From Algoriphagus sanaruensis (GTDB lineage: Bacteria > Bacteroidota > Bacteroidia > Cytophagales > Cyclobacteriaceae), in NCBI RefSeq assembly GCF_001593605.1, contig NZ_CP012836.1, positions 2,112,501 through 2,176,500 on the forward strand: a DNA stretch of 64,000 nucleotides, written 5' to 3'. The first letter of the stretch is position 1; every line of letters begins with the position of its first letter. The position numbers and the translations under genes were made by a program. Under the pieces are notes generated by a model. The model did no database searches and was not told the origin of the DNA. It saw nothing but the letters and a program-made list of their open reading frames with translations. Positions 1-8,251 of this stretch are shown here, piece by piece.

Positions 1-575
1 TTACCTTCAGTCGAAGCGTCAGTTCTGGATCCAACTCTAAGAGCTTTTTCGTTGTTGTTCAATCTTCTTTCTGGATTAACAGGAGCAGGGTCGCGAATTT
101 CAAACACACTTACCATGTAACCACCTGTTTTTTCGATTTTGTTCGCAAAGAACTCGAACTGCTTACCACCTGTTCCTGGTACTACTGGAAGAAGGGCGAT
201 ATTGAAATCAGGATATTTTCTTGTGTTAAACAATGAATCCATTACAGCAACTGAGCCCAAGGTATCGATAGTTACAGTGATTTCTTCTGCGCCGTATTCC
301 AATAGTTTCGTTGTTTCTTTTCTCTCTACGATCCAGATTTGACCTGTCTCGATAAATGTTTTCAATGAATCCCAAGTGCCAGAATATCTGCCGTTAGAAG
401 CTTGGAATGCCAATTGAGCATCGCGAAGCATTTCAAGCTTTTCGATGGTGGCAGCTTCTAGTAAAGCAATTCTTTTTTCTTCTTCTACTACGTCGTTAAC
501 ACCTTTCCAAAGGAGGTAGCCTAAAAACGCAGCTATGGCAAAGAAAACTAGTGAGAGAACTTTAGTAAGATTCAT
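1..575 (-). CDS. membrane-anchored protein of unknown function (3' end outside window)
   Basis: An open frame runs from an ATG at 573-575 on the minus strand to the window edge without a stop, giving 191 codons. Residues 5-24 are a hydrophobic helix (VLSLVFFAIAAFLGYLLW), followed by an Asp/Glu/Lys-rich, probably coiled-coil segment (VVEEEKRIALLEAATIEKL). Next comes a stretch, AQLAFQASNGRYSGTWDSL, whose spacing recalls the region after the helix in type IV pilin-like and pseudopilin proteins. No prepilin cleavage motif is evident, so this is only a resemblance. The rest is mixed alpha/beta with a hydrophilic tail. I do not recognise a named family. It lies downstream of the Nudix gene on the same strand, 50 bases away. 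The function is unknown. Confidence 0.7.
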   Translation of the reverse strand, partial: MNLTKVLSLVFFAIAAFLGYLLWKGVNDVVEEEKRIALLEAATIEKLEMLRDAQLAFQASNGRYSGTWDSLKTFIETGQIWIVERKETTKLLEYGAEEITVTIDTLGSVAVMDSLFNTRKYPDFNIALLPVVPGTGGKQFEFFANKIEKTGGYMVSVFEIRDPAPVNPERRLNNNEKALRVGSRTDASTEG

Positions 576-625
576 TTTGATAGAGATTTAGAAATCTGAT
601 TAAGGTTGAAGGTTTTTAAAACGTG

Positions 626-1135
626 CTATTTTATAGAAATATTTCCAAAATTAAAATATCCTTTCCATAAACACAGGTCATTCAGGGATTTTATTCCCCA
701 AAATGCTCGATGCAAATGATTCGGATTCAAATTTTGAAGATCTTTTGAGGTCATCCATTGGATTTCCTGCAATATCTGATTTTCATCGGAAAGCTCGGGG
801 TCTTTTCCCAATCGTGCAAGTCCATCCATCCTTTTTACTTTAAAAAAATGCTCCATGGCATGTAAAGGAGGGTCTAAAAACTCATGAACAAACAAATAAT
901 CCTCTACTTCGATTTGAAGAGATGTTTCTTCAAGGAATTCTCTTTTTAAATTTTCGGTTGCCGAAGTTCCAAACTTCATTCCTCCTCCTGGAACAGACCA
1001 AAAATCACGATCGGCACTCATTTTATGCCTGACCATTAGTATTCTATCTCCCTCAATAAGGATTCCGTTTACCCGACTTCGGAGGCGATTTCCAAATTTT
1101 GATTCAATTTCTTTGTTGAACTGCTCGACTCCCAT
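626..1135 (-). CDS. Nudix hydrolase
   Basis: This 169-residue Nudix-fold hydrolase should cleave a nucleoside diphosphate linked to another moiety; the substrate is not predictable. The Nudix box is at residues 51-73: G51, then R65-E66-F-L-E69-E70, so the metal-binding REUxEE core is intact. Two box positions deviate: the usual Glu eight residues before the Arg is Thr57, and the usual Gly near the end is Ser72. The preceding WSVPGGG is typical of the family. The start codon lies only 16 bases from the start of the divergent helicase gene, so the promoters of both genes must overlap coding sequence. Confidence is high for the fold and low for the substrate. Confidence 0.88.
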   Translation of the reverse strand: MGVEQFNKEIESKFGNRLRSRVNGILIEGDRILMVRHKMSADRDFWSVPGGGMKFGTSATENLKREFLEETSLQIEVEDYLFVHEFLDPPLHAMEHFFKVKRMDGLARLGKDPELSDENQILQEIQWMTSKDLQNLNPNHLHRAFWGIKSLNDLCLWKGYFNFGNISIK

Positions 1136-1151
1136 TTACTTTCGTTATACA

Positions 1152-2603
1152 ATGGGTAAAAATAATCTCAAAGGTCCGAATCGTCTCGAATTACTACTTA
1201 AAAATTTCCCTTTCGCTCCGACACAAGGACAGAGGGTGTTTTTTGAGAAACTTCAGGGTTTTTTGGATAAGCCTTCAGAGGAAAAGCCAGTATATATTTT
1301 GAGAGGATATGCGGGTACCGGAAAAACTTCCGTGATCTCTGCCTTAGTAAAGACTTTACCCAAAATTGATATGCGTCCACTTTTGCTGGCACCTACTGGC
1401 AGAGCTGCAAAAGTGATGAGTAACTACTCTGGAAGGGCAGCATATACGATCCATAAAATCATCTATAAGCCCAAAGAAGATACAGGATCTGGGGGGATGG
1501 GATTTATTCTGCAGAAAAATTATTTCAAGGATACCGTATTTGTGGTAGATGAATCCTCAATGCTTGCAGATGATGGGGGAATGTCTGGGAACCTGCTTTG
1601 GGATTTGATCACCTATGTTTTTTCTGGTATAGGAAATAGGTTGATTTTGGTAGGTGATTCAGCGCAGTTGCCACCAGTAGGATCGGATTACAGTCCAGCC
1701 TTGGATTCAGGATATTTGGCGAGGCATTATCGACTTGAGGCAGATCAGATCGAACTTACGGAGGTGATGCGCCAAAGATTGGAGTCCGGAATTCTTTTTA
1801 ACGCAACCTTGCTCAGGCAACAGTTGCTTGAGAATTCCCCACAGGTAAGGATTCAGACTTTTGAGTTTCCTGATATTTTTAAAATGACCTCGGAGCGATT
1901 GGAAGATGGTTTACGATATGCGTATGATAAATTTGGTACTGAAAATACCACGATTGTCACACGGTCAAATAAAGCAGCAGTTCAATACAATCTTTATATC
2001 CGTCGAATGATCCATTTTTTCGAAGATGAAATCAGCACAGGGGATTTATTGATGATTGTAAAGAATAATTACACCTATATGGCTGAATCTGAAAAAGTTA
2101 ATTTTTTAGCGAATGGAGATATGGCTGAAGTAATGAAAATCAGGTCATTCGAGGAGCTTTATGGGTTTAGATTTGCCACTTTAGAGTTAAGACTTTTAGA
2201 TTATCCCGAGGAGCCAAATTTCGAAGCAAAGGTGATTTTGGATACTTTATACAGTCCCAGCCCCTCTTTGACAAGAGATGAATATCGTAAGCTTTACCAA
2301 TTGGTGGCTGAGGATTATGCCGATGTCGCGAATAAAACAGAGCGACAGGAATTGATCCGGAAGGATCCATATCTGAATGCATTACAGGTCAAGTTTGCCT
2401 ATGCATTAACCTGCCATAAAGCCCAAGGAGGGCAATGGAAATCGGTCTTTGTCGATTTAGGGTATATTCAGGATGATCAGGTGGATCGAGATTTGGTAAG
2501 ATGGTTGTATACGGCGATTACCCGAGCGACAGAAGAATTGTATTTGGTTAATTTTCCGCAACAGTTTTTTATGAAGGGGCTAAAATCACCTACCTTCGAA
2601 TGA
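1152..2603 (+). CDS. ATP-dependent RecD-like DNA helicase (UvrD/RecD superfamily 1)
   Basis: A 483-residue superfamily 1 helicase predicted to unwind DNA with 5'-3' polarity, as RecD2 and Dda do. The Walker A motif is in LRGYAGTGKTS near residue 55, motif II is VVDESSML, motif III is ILVGDSAQLPPVG, and the C-terminal UvrD_C_2 part has the KFAYALTCHKAQGGQW and WLYTAITRA motifs. It lacks the long N-terminal region of true RecD2, so it is the short form common in Bacteroidota. I chose the ATG at 1152 because the peptide upstream of it (from 1113) overlaps the divergent Nudix gene and has no helicase similarity. It is probably a general repair or replication accessory helicase. Confidence 0.88.
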   Translation: MGKNNLKGPNRLELLLKNFPFAPTQGQRVFFEKLQGFLDKPSEEKPVYILRGYAGTGKTSVISALVKTLPKIDMRPLLLAPTGRAAKVMSNYSGRAAYTIHKIIYKPKEDTGSGGMGFILQKNYFKDTVFVVDESSMLADDGGMSGNLLWDLITYVFSGIGNRLILVGDSAQLPPVGSDYSPALDSGYLARHYRLEADQIELTEVMRQRLESGILFNATLLRQQLLENSPQVRIQTFEFPDIFKMTSERLEDGLRYAYDKFGTENTTIVTRSNKAAVQYNLYIRRMIHFFEDEISTGDLLMIVKNNYTYMAESEKVNFLANGDMAEVMKIRSFEELYGFRFATLELRLLDYPEEPNFEAKVILDTLYSPSPSLTRDEYRKLYQLVAEDYADVANKTERQELIRKDPYLNALQVKFAYALTCHKAQGGQWKSVFVDLGYIQDDQVDRDLVRWLYTAITRATEELYLVNFPQQFFMKGLKSPTFE

Positions 2604-2732
2604 GTTGAATTTTAAAAGACATTAACATTCGAAAATTCGATTTGGCACATTATTTTCGCTTTGTTGAATTAAATCATGTTTGATTTAGTTTAGAATTTAG
2701 TATTGAAATTTTAACCAATAACTATAAAGAGT

Positions 2733-3134
2733 ATGAAAAAAATTGGCTTTCTAATCGGGTTGTTCTCGTTGATTTTAGTTTTTGGCGCACAGGCGCAACA
2801 GACAGCTGCTTCAGGTCCAGTGATTTCTTTCAAAGAAAAATCCATTGACTTCGGAGATATCGTTCAGGGTGCTAAAGTGGAGCATACTTTCGTCCTGACT
2901 AATACTGGTAATGCTCCTTTAGTAATTTCTAATGTGGCGGCTACTTGTGGATGTACAGTTCCAAATTGGCCGAAAGAACCGGTTGCTCCTGGTAGTTCTG
3001 CTGAAATTAAGGTGTCTTTCAATTCTACAGGGAAAATGGGTAAACAAAACTCCATCGTTCGTATTTACTCAAATGCCTCTGAGCCAATTGAAAAAGTGTC
3101 ATTAATCTCAAATGTACTTCCAAAGACCAACTAA
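2733..3134 (+). CDS. secreted DUF1573 domain protein
   Basis: A 133-residue exported protein. Residues 1-21 form a signal peptide (MKKIGFLIGLFSLILVFGAQA), and the mature part matches DUF1573, an immunoglobulin-like ASH/PapD-type beta-sandwich common in Bacteroidota. The family signature is visible: IDFGDIVQG, VEHTFVLTNTGNAPLVI, the ATCGCTVP Cys pair, then PVAPGSSAEIKVSFNS. DUF1573 proteins are periplasmic or surface located and their role is not established. It is monocistronic: 129 bases follow the helicase gene and an intrinsic terminator lies directly downstream. Confidence 0.9.
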   Translation: MKKIGFLIGLFSLILVFGAQAQQTAASGPVISFKEKSIDFGDIVQGAKVEHTFVLTNTGNAPLVISNVAATCGCTVPNWPKEPVAPGSSAEIKVSFNSTGKMGKQNSIVRIYSNASEPIEKVSLISNVLPKTN

Positions 3135-3156
3135 CAAGAATTGTGATTAATCCTAG

Positions 3157-3184
3157 AGCCTGTCAAAACTGACAGGCTTTTTTA
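3157..3184 (+). terminator. intrinsic terminator after the DUF1573 gene
   Basis: A 9-bp perfect stem (AGCCTGTCA / TGACAGGCT) with a 4-base loop is followed by a run of six T. It sits 22 bases after the DUF1573 stop codon and separates that gene from the ABC exporter. Confidence 0.85.
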
Positions 3185-3229
3185 TTTTAAATTCAAACCT
3201 CATTATTCGTCTATACTGTATTTCCAATC

Positions 3230-4975
3230 ATGGCAAGATCTAAGGAAAGACGCGTTACCATGCGTCAGGTATTCACTACCATTATTTGGCCTAGAAAAAA
3301 TCAATTATTTCTAGGTCTATTTCTCATTATAATCAGTAGGCTTTCCGGGTTAGTCTTGCCTGGAGCAAGCAAATACCTAATTGACGAAGTAATTCCTTCT
3401 AATGATCTAACGCTTTTGGGATGGTTGATTTTTGCAGTAGTTGGTGCTATTGTAATACAATCAGTCACTTCTTATTCACTAACTCAGATCTTAAGTGTGG
3501 AAGCACAAAACCTGATTGCCAAACTTCGATCACAGGTCCAGCAGCATATCATCAAACTTCCGATTCGATTTTTTGACAATGCAAAAACAGGTGAGCTGGT
3601 CTCCCGAATCATGTCAGATGTAGAAGGAGTAAGGAATTTGGTTGGGACTGGATTTGCTCAAATGATCGGAGGAGTATTGACGGCTGTTATTTCATTGATC
3701 CTTTTGATTTCCATCAGTCCAATGATGACTTTATATGTACTCCTACCGGTCGCTATTTTTGGATTAGTTTCTTTAAAAGCATTTGGGAAAATCAGGCCGA
3801 TCTTTAGAGAGCGAGGAAAAATTAATGCACAGGTAACTGGTCGACTTACCGAGACTTTGGGAGGCATCCGAGTGATCAAAGGCTTTAATGCAGAAGCCCA
3901 AGAAATTAAAACTTTTGAAAAGGGGGTTGATGAACTTTTTCAAAATGTTAAAGCAAGCTTGACCGCTACCAGTTTTGTGACATCTGCGGGTACATTGCTG
4001 TTGGGATTAGCCTCTGCAGGAATCATGGGGATGGGGGGATATATGATCATGAAGGGAGAAATGACCTTCGGTGATTTTTTGGCATTTACCCTCTACTTGG
4101 GATTTATGATCGCTCCGATTGTTCAAATGTCAAATATCGGAAGTCAATTGACTGAGGCATTTGCAGGTTTGGATCGAACCGAAGAAATCATGAATACGCC
4201 TCTGGAGTCTGATGATAAAAAGCGAACCATTTCTTTACCCGTCATTCAAGGCGATGTCGAATTTTCGGATGTTTCTTTTGCGTATGAATCTGGAAAAGAA
4301 GTAGTAAAAGGAATTAATTTTAAAGCTCCGGCTGGTTCTGTGACAGCGTTAGTTGGTACTTCTGGATCTGGAAAAAGCACGATTGCGGGCTTGGTGGCTA
4401 CATTTTTAAATCCTGATTCCGGTAAAATAATTTTGGATGGATATGATCTCCAAGATATTACACTTGATTCGTTTAGATCTCAATTGGGAGTAGTTCTTCA
4501 GGATGATTTTCTGTTTGAGGGGACTGTCCGAGAGAATATACTATTTCCGAGGCCGATGGCAAGTGAGGAAGAATTGCAAAATGCAGTATCAGCAGCCCAT
4601 GTCAAGGAATTTACGGACCGATTTGAGCAGGGACTTGATACCTTAATTGGGGAGCGAGGGGTCAAGTTGTCTGGAGGCCAAAGACAGCGAATTGCAATTG
4701 CCAGGGCAATTTTGGCTAATCCAAGAATATTAATTTTGGATGAAGCTACTTCCAATTTGGATACCGAATCAGAAACTTTGATTCAGGCGAGTTTGAAAGA
4801 ATTAATGAAAGGAAGGACGACGTTTGTTATTGCTCACAGACTCAGTACTATCCGACAAGCAGACCAGATTTTAGTGATTGAAGGAGGTAAAATTGTAGAG
4901 CGAGGAAAACATGAAGAACTCATTTCACTATCAGGCCGATATTTTCAATTGTATACTTATCAGGCGAGAATTTGA
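3230..4975 (+). CDS. ABC exporter, fused permease and ATPase (MsbA-like)
   Basis: A 581-residue half-transporter of the type IV exporter class (MsbA, LmrA) that would work as a homodimer in the inner membrane. Residues 1-310 hold the six-helix ABC_membrane domain. The nucleotide-binding domain starts near residue 335: Walker A GTSGSGKST, Q-loop VVLQDDFLFEGTVREN, signature LSGGQRQR, Walker B ILILDEATS, H-loop IAHRLST. Length is normal and all ATPase motifs are intact. The substrate may be a lipid, peptide or drug; the sequence does not decide. It stands alone between a terminator and the NeuD-like gene 113 bases downstream, so no partner gives a clue. Confidence 0.9.
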   Translation: MARSKERRVTMRQVFTTIIWPRKNQLFLGLFLIIISRLSGLVLPGASKYLIDEVIPSNDLTLLGWLIFAVVGAIVIQSVTSYSLTQILSVEAQNLIAKLRSQVQQHIIKLPIRFFDNAKTGELVSRIMSDVEGVRNLVGTGFAQMIGGVLTAVISLILLISISPMMTLYVLLPVAIFGLVSLKAFGKIRPIFRERGKINAQVTGRLTETLGGIRVIKGFNAEAQEIKTFEKGVDELFQNVKASLTATSFVTSAGTLLLGLASAGIMGMGGYMIMKGEMTFGDFLAFTLYLGFMIAPIVQMSNIGSQLTEAFAGLDRTEEIMNTPLESDDKKRTISLPVIQGDVEFSDVSFAYESGKEVVKGINFKAPAGSVTALVGTSGSGKSTIAGLVATFLNPDSGKIILDGYDLQDITLDSFRSQLGVVLQDDFLFEGTVRENILFPRPMASEEELQNAVSAAHVKEFTDRFEQGLDTLIGERGVKLSGGQRQRIAIARAILANPRILILDEATSNLDTESETLIQASLKELMKGRTTFVIAHRLSTIRQADQILVIEGGKIVERGKHEELISLSGRYFQLYTYQARI

Positions 4976-5088
4976 TTTTCTTTCGATCAAATTCTTGCAG
5001 ATGTAAAATATAAATTGAAGTTTGAGGAAAGATTTCTGTTGAATCTTACATTCTATTTCTTGTTTGTTCCTGTGTTTACAGTTGAAAA

Positions 5089-5685
5089 ATGGATTTGGTA
5101 ATTATTGGGGCGGGAAAGCTCGGTGAACATCTTGTAGAAAATTTTTCTCAGTTCAATCTGAGGTATAATCTCCTTGGATTCGTAGATGACAATCCAAAAT
5201 TGAAAGGGAAAAAAGTGGCGGGGCTTCCTGTTTTGGGAGGTATTGATAAATATTTGCAAGACAAATCCATGGCTGTGGTAGTAGCATTGACTTCTATTTC
5301 GGAAAAAATGGATTGTGTAAATCGACTTTCTTCCAATCCTAGATTGAATTTCCCCAATTTGATCTCTTCCGGCTCTTGGATTTCTCGAGATTGTATTGTT
5401 GGTAAGGGGAATATTCTTCTAAATGGCTCCCTTTTTAATTTCGGAACCACGATTGGAAATTTCAATTCTTTCGGTCAAAAATGCTCAATAGGCCACGAAG
5501 CTGTGATCAGGGATTTTTGTTTCCTTGATGAAGAAGTTTCTATTGGCGGATTTTCATTTGTAGAAGACGGTTGTAAGTTCGGTAAAGGAGTGCAACTTAA
5601 ACAAGGAATCCGTATTGGAAAGGAAAGTGTAATTGGACCACTTTTAGAAATAAAAGAGGATATTAAGCCGGATAGTCATCTCTAA
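5089..5685 (+). CDS. sugar O-acyltransferase of the NeuD/PglD family
   Basis: A 198-residue protein with the PglD N-terminal Rossmann-like domain (MDLVIIGAGKLGEHL, then LGFVDDNPKLKGK) and a C-terminal left-handed beta-helix of hexapeptide repeats. This family transfers acetyl from acetyl-CoA to an amino- or hydroxyl-sugar nucleotide, for example UDP-4-amino sugars or sialic acid. The catalytic His is present in the family context SIGHEAVIRDF. It usually sits in glycan biosynthesis loci, but none is visible here, so the acceptor is unknown. Its stop codon abuts the stop codon of the convergent kinase gene with no bases between. Confidence 0.85.
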   Translation: MDLVIIGAGKLGEHLVENFSQFNLRYNLLGFVDDNPKLKGKKVAGLPVLGGIDKYLQDKSMAVVVALTSISEKMDCVNRLSSNPRLNFPNLISSGSWISRDCIVGKGNILLNGSLFNFGTTIGNFNSFGQKCSIGHEAVIRDFCFLDEEVSIGGFSFVEDGCKFGKGVQLKQGIRIGKESVIGPLLEIKEDIKPDSHL

Positions 5686-6792
5686 TTACTTGCTTGGTAG
5701 AGAAACATGGAATTCTGATCCTAAGCCTACCTTGCTCTCAAACCAGATTTCTCCATTAAGTTTTTTGACTAGCTCCCAAACAATATTTAAACCTAGCCCG
5801 GTTCCTTTGATATTGCCCACATTCGAGCCTCGGTAAAAAGATCCGAAGATATTTTTTCTGTCTTCTTTTGGAATGCCTATTCCGTAATCCTTTACCATTA
5901 CCTCTACAAAAGAGCCTCTATAGATAAGATGAACTTCGGGGTCAACTGAGCCAGGAGAATAATTGAGCGCATTTTGGATTAGATTCCTAAAAACATGTGT
6001 CAACAAGGTGGGGTCTGAAAGGATGAATTGATCTTTGTCAGGAGCAAATAATCGGATATGTCTTCTGCCAAAGTTTTCATCATTCATGGCGTTTACAAGC
6101 TGAGTTATAAACTTCAAAATGGAAATTTTTTGTCCAATTAATCCTCCTCCAAGTTGAATGGTCTTTTCTAAAAGGAGAACATCTCCCAGGATATCGGTTA
6201 GTCTAGAAGTTTGATTGGTGATTTTTTCGATATGATTGTAAAGTCGACTCTTTATTTCTTCATTGAATTCCTTCTGTAAGAGTAGTTCCATGATATTGAT
6301 GGAACTTACGATAGTTGCGATTGGAGTTTTGAATTCATGAGAAGCCATGGAGACAAACCGCGATTTCATTTGATTTAGCTCCTTTTCTTTGAAGGCAATA
6401 TCCTTGAATTTTTTAAGTGCCAATTCCCGATCGGTAACATCTCGACCTATAGCACAGAATATTCGATCAGGATATTCTTCAAGATCAGTAATGATTCGAA
6501 ATTTGAATTCAATCAAGAATTTTTGTTTTGAAACGGCAGAAGTGATCGGGATTACCATCTTTTGCTCCGGTTTCATGAGTGGGAGAGAAGGAAAGTTTAC
6601 CCAAACTTCGTTTAGTTTTTTTCCGAGTAAATTTTCTTTTTTGAAATCTAGGGTGAATTCAAACGCATCTGATAGGTACTCAATTTCCATTTGTTCATTG
6701 AAGAACAAGATAAAGTCTTCCGATTGGTCTAAGAAGATTTTGGATATTTCCTTATCAGAAAGGGGCATTGCTGAACTTTCGAGGTTTTTCAA
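5686..6792 (-). CDS. soluble PAS-domain sensor histidine kinase
   Basis: A 368-residue kinase without transmembrane segments or signal peptide, so it should sense a cytoplasmic cue. A PAS-like domain covers roughly residues 20-120. HisKA follows with the phospho-acceptor His152 in SHEFKTP, and then HATPase_c with N-box NLIQNALNYSPG (Asn274), G1 DYGIGIP and G2 GTGLGLNI. All catalytic motifs are intact. The gene is divergent from a LytTR response regulator and a lone receiver protein across a 209-base gap, which suggests they form one signalling unit. HisKA kinases pairing with LytTR regulators are less common than LytS-type kinases. Confidence 0.9.
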   Translation of the reverse strand: MKNLESSAMPLSDKEISKIFLDQSEDFILFFNEQMEIEYLSDAFEFTLDFKKENLLGKKLNEVWVNFPSLPLMKPEQKMVIPITSAVSKQKFLIEFKFRIITDLEEYPDRIFCAIGRDVTDRELALKKFKDIAFKEKELNQMKSRFVSMASHEFKTPIATIVSSINIMELLLQKEFNEEIKSRLYNHIEKITNQTSRLTDILGDVLLLEKTIQLGGGLIGQKISILKFITQLVNAMNDENFGRRHIRLFAPDKDQFILSDPTLLTHVFRNLIQNALNYSPGSVDPEVHLIYRGSFVEVMVKDYGIGIPKEDRKNIFGSFYRGSNVGNIKGTGLGLNIVWELVKKLNGEIWFESKVGLGSEFHVSLPSK

Positions 6793-7001
6793 ACGCTAGA
6801 ACTTAAAGTTAAATGAGGGATCTGAACTTCCAAAGCCAGATGGTGGGGTGATTGAAGTAAAAATATTTCTTTTAATACGATTCTCTCTAAAAATCAATTC
6901 AGATTATTTACAAATAAGTGCAATCCATCTTCAAGTGTAATTTTTTATAAACCATCTTCATTAATTAGGGGATATTTTACTTCTTTTTTACTTTTATACA
7001 T

Positions 7002-7712
7002 ATGAAAAATATTTTAATTGTCGAGGATGAGGAGGATTTGGCAGCAAACATTAGCGAGATTTTAGCTAGCCTTGATTACAAGGTCGTAGGCATAGCAGAT
7101 AATGCACTGGATGCCCTAAAGACTTTAGAGAAAGCTCCTGTTGATTTGGTTTTGATGGACATCATGATCAAAGGCGATATCGATGGGATTGATCTGGCCT
7201 ATAAAATCAGAGAGACCTATGATATTCCTATTGTTTTCAGCACAGCCTATTCTGGGACTGAGTATCTGGAAAGAATATCTTCTGAAATTCACGAAGGTTA
7301 TATTTTGAAACCCTTCTCAGTTGACGCTCTGAAAACTGCGGTTTTCTTTGGCCTAAAGCGGCATGATGAGAAAAAAGGAAGTAATACGAGCCAATCTTTG
7401 GGGTCTCTAAAAGTTATGGATAAAGGCTATCTGGTGCCTGTTCCATTTTCCGAAATCCTTTACCTCAAAGCTGATGGGCTATATACCAAGGTGTTTACCA
7501 AAATCAAGTCTTATCTTATTAGAGACATTCTGAAAAGTTTTGAAGAAAAATTACCTCCTTCTATTTTTTTTCGCGTACATAAGTCCTACCTGATAAATGT
7601 GAGTCATGTCACCTCATTTAATGCGAAAAAAATTAACTTGGGCGATGCTTCGATTCCAGTTCGTCGAGGTCTATACAAGGAATTGATTGAAAAACTGCAT
7701 GTTGAAAAATGA
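7002..7712 (+). CDS. LytTR-family response regulator transcription factor
   Basis: A 236-residue regulator. Residues 1-120 are a receiver domain with the acidic pocket at VEDEED, phospho-acceptor Asp53 in LVLMDIMIKG and the conserved Lys in YILKPF. Residues about 135-235 are a LytTR DNA-binding domain (EILYLKADGLYTKVFT, FFRVHKSYLINVSHV, IPVRRG). LytTR proteins bind direct repeats in promoter DNA. It is divergent from the PAS histidine kinase, its likely phosphate donor, and is followed 82 bases later by a stand-alone receiver gene. Target genes cannot be read from the window. Confidence 0.92.
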   Translation: MKNILIVEDEEDLAANISEILASLDYKVVGIADNALDALKTLEKAPVDLVLMDIMIKGDIDGIDLAYKIRETYDIPIVFSTAYSGTEYLERISSEIHEGYILKPFSVDALKTAVFFGLKRHDEKKGSNTSQSLGSLKVMDKGYLVPVPFSEILYLKADGLYTKVFTKIKSYLIRDILKSFEEKLPPSIFFRVHKSYLINVSHVTSFNAKKINLGDASIPVRRGLYKELIEKLHVEK

Positions 7713-7794
7713 ACTTTTGGAACGCTTTTCGATAAGTTCATTTTTGAGTTTCACCCTTATTTTAAAATTAGATTAGTATCACCCCTTTAGAATT

Positions 7795-8208
7795 ATGAAA
7801 AAGTTTTTGGTGCTTTTGATTGAAGATAACCCAGGGGATGTCTTTTTGACCTCCGAAGCCTTGCAAGATTCCAAATTCCTCATCGAATTGGATTATGTTT
7901 CAAATGGCAAAGAAGGGGTTGATTATTTGTTTAAAAACGGAAATTTTGAATCAAAGCGCACTCCGGATATCGTTCTCTTGGATATTAACCTTCCTTTAAA
8001 AAATGGTCATGAAGTACTTCGGGAGATCAAAGCAGATCCAGAAACTAAAGATATTCCTGTTATCATGTTGACCACCTCTTCCGGTCAATCAGATATTATG
8101 GCAAGTTATCAGGAACAGGCTAGCTGCTATATCGTTAAACCTGCAGAGGCTGAGCAGTTTGAAGAATTTATAAAGGTTTTTGATCGATTTTGTGAAACCT
8201 TGATTTGA
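7795..8208 (+). CDS. stand-alone response regulator receiver (CheY/Rcp1-like)
   Basis: A 137-residue single receiver domain without an output domain. It has the acidic pair in LLIEDNPGD, phospho-acceptor Asp63 in IVLLDINLPLKNG, the switch Thr in MLTTSSG and the Lys in YIVKPAE. The GDVFLTSEAL start and the insertion after beta-2 resemble the Rcp1 group, whose members serve as phosphorelay intermediates for PAS or phytochrome-type kinases. It probably receives phosphate from the neighbouring kinase and acts through protein contact. A terminator follows directly. Confidence 0.9.
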   Translation: MKKFLVLLIEDNPGDVFLTSEALQDSKFLIELDYVSNGKEGVDYLFKNGNFESKRTPDIVLLDINLPLKNGHEVLREIKADPETKDIPVIMLTTSSGQSDIMASYQEQASCYIVKPAEAEQFEEFIKVFDRFCETLI

Positions 8209-8226
8209 AAAATATTTCATCAACTC

Positions 8227-8251
8227 ATCCGGCTCAGTGGCCGGATTTTTC
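8227..8251 (+). terminator. intrinsic terminator of the two-component locus
   Basis: A 7-bp stem (ATCCGGC / GCCGGAT) with a 6-base loop is followed by TTTTT. It starts 19 bases after the receiver gene stop. Its right half lies inside the last codons of the convergent EamA gene, so the hairpin and coding sequence share bases. Confidence 0.75.
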
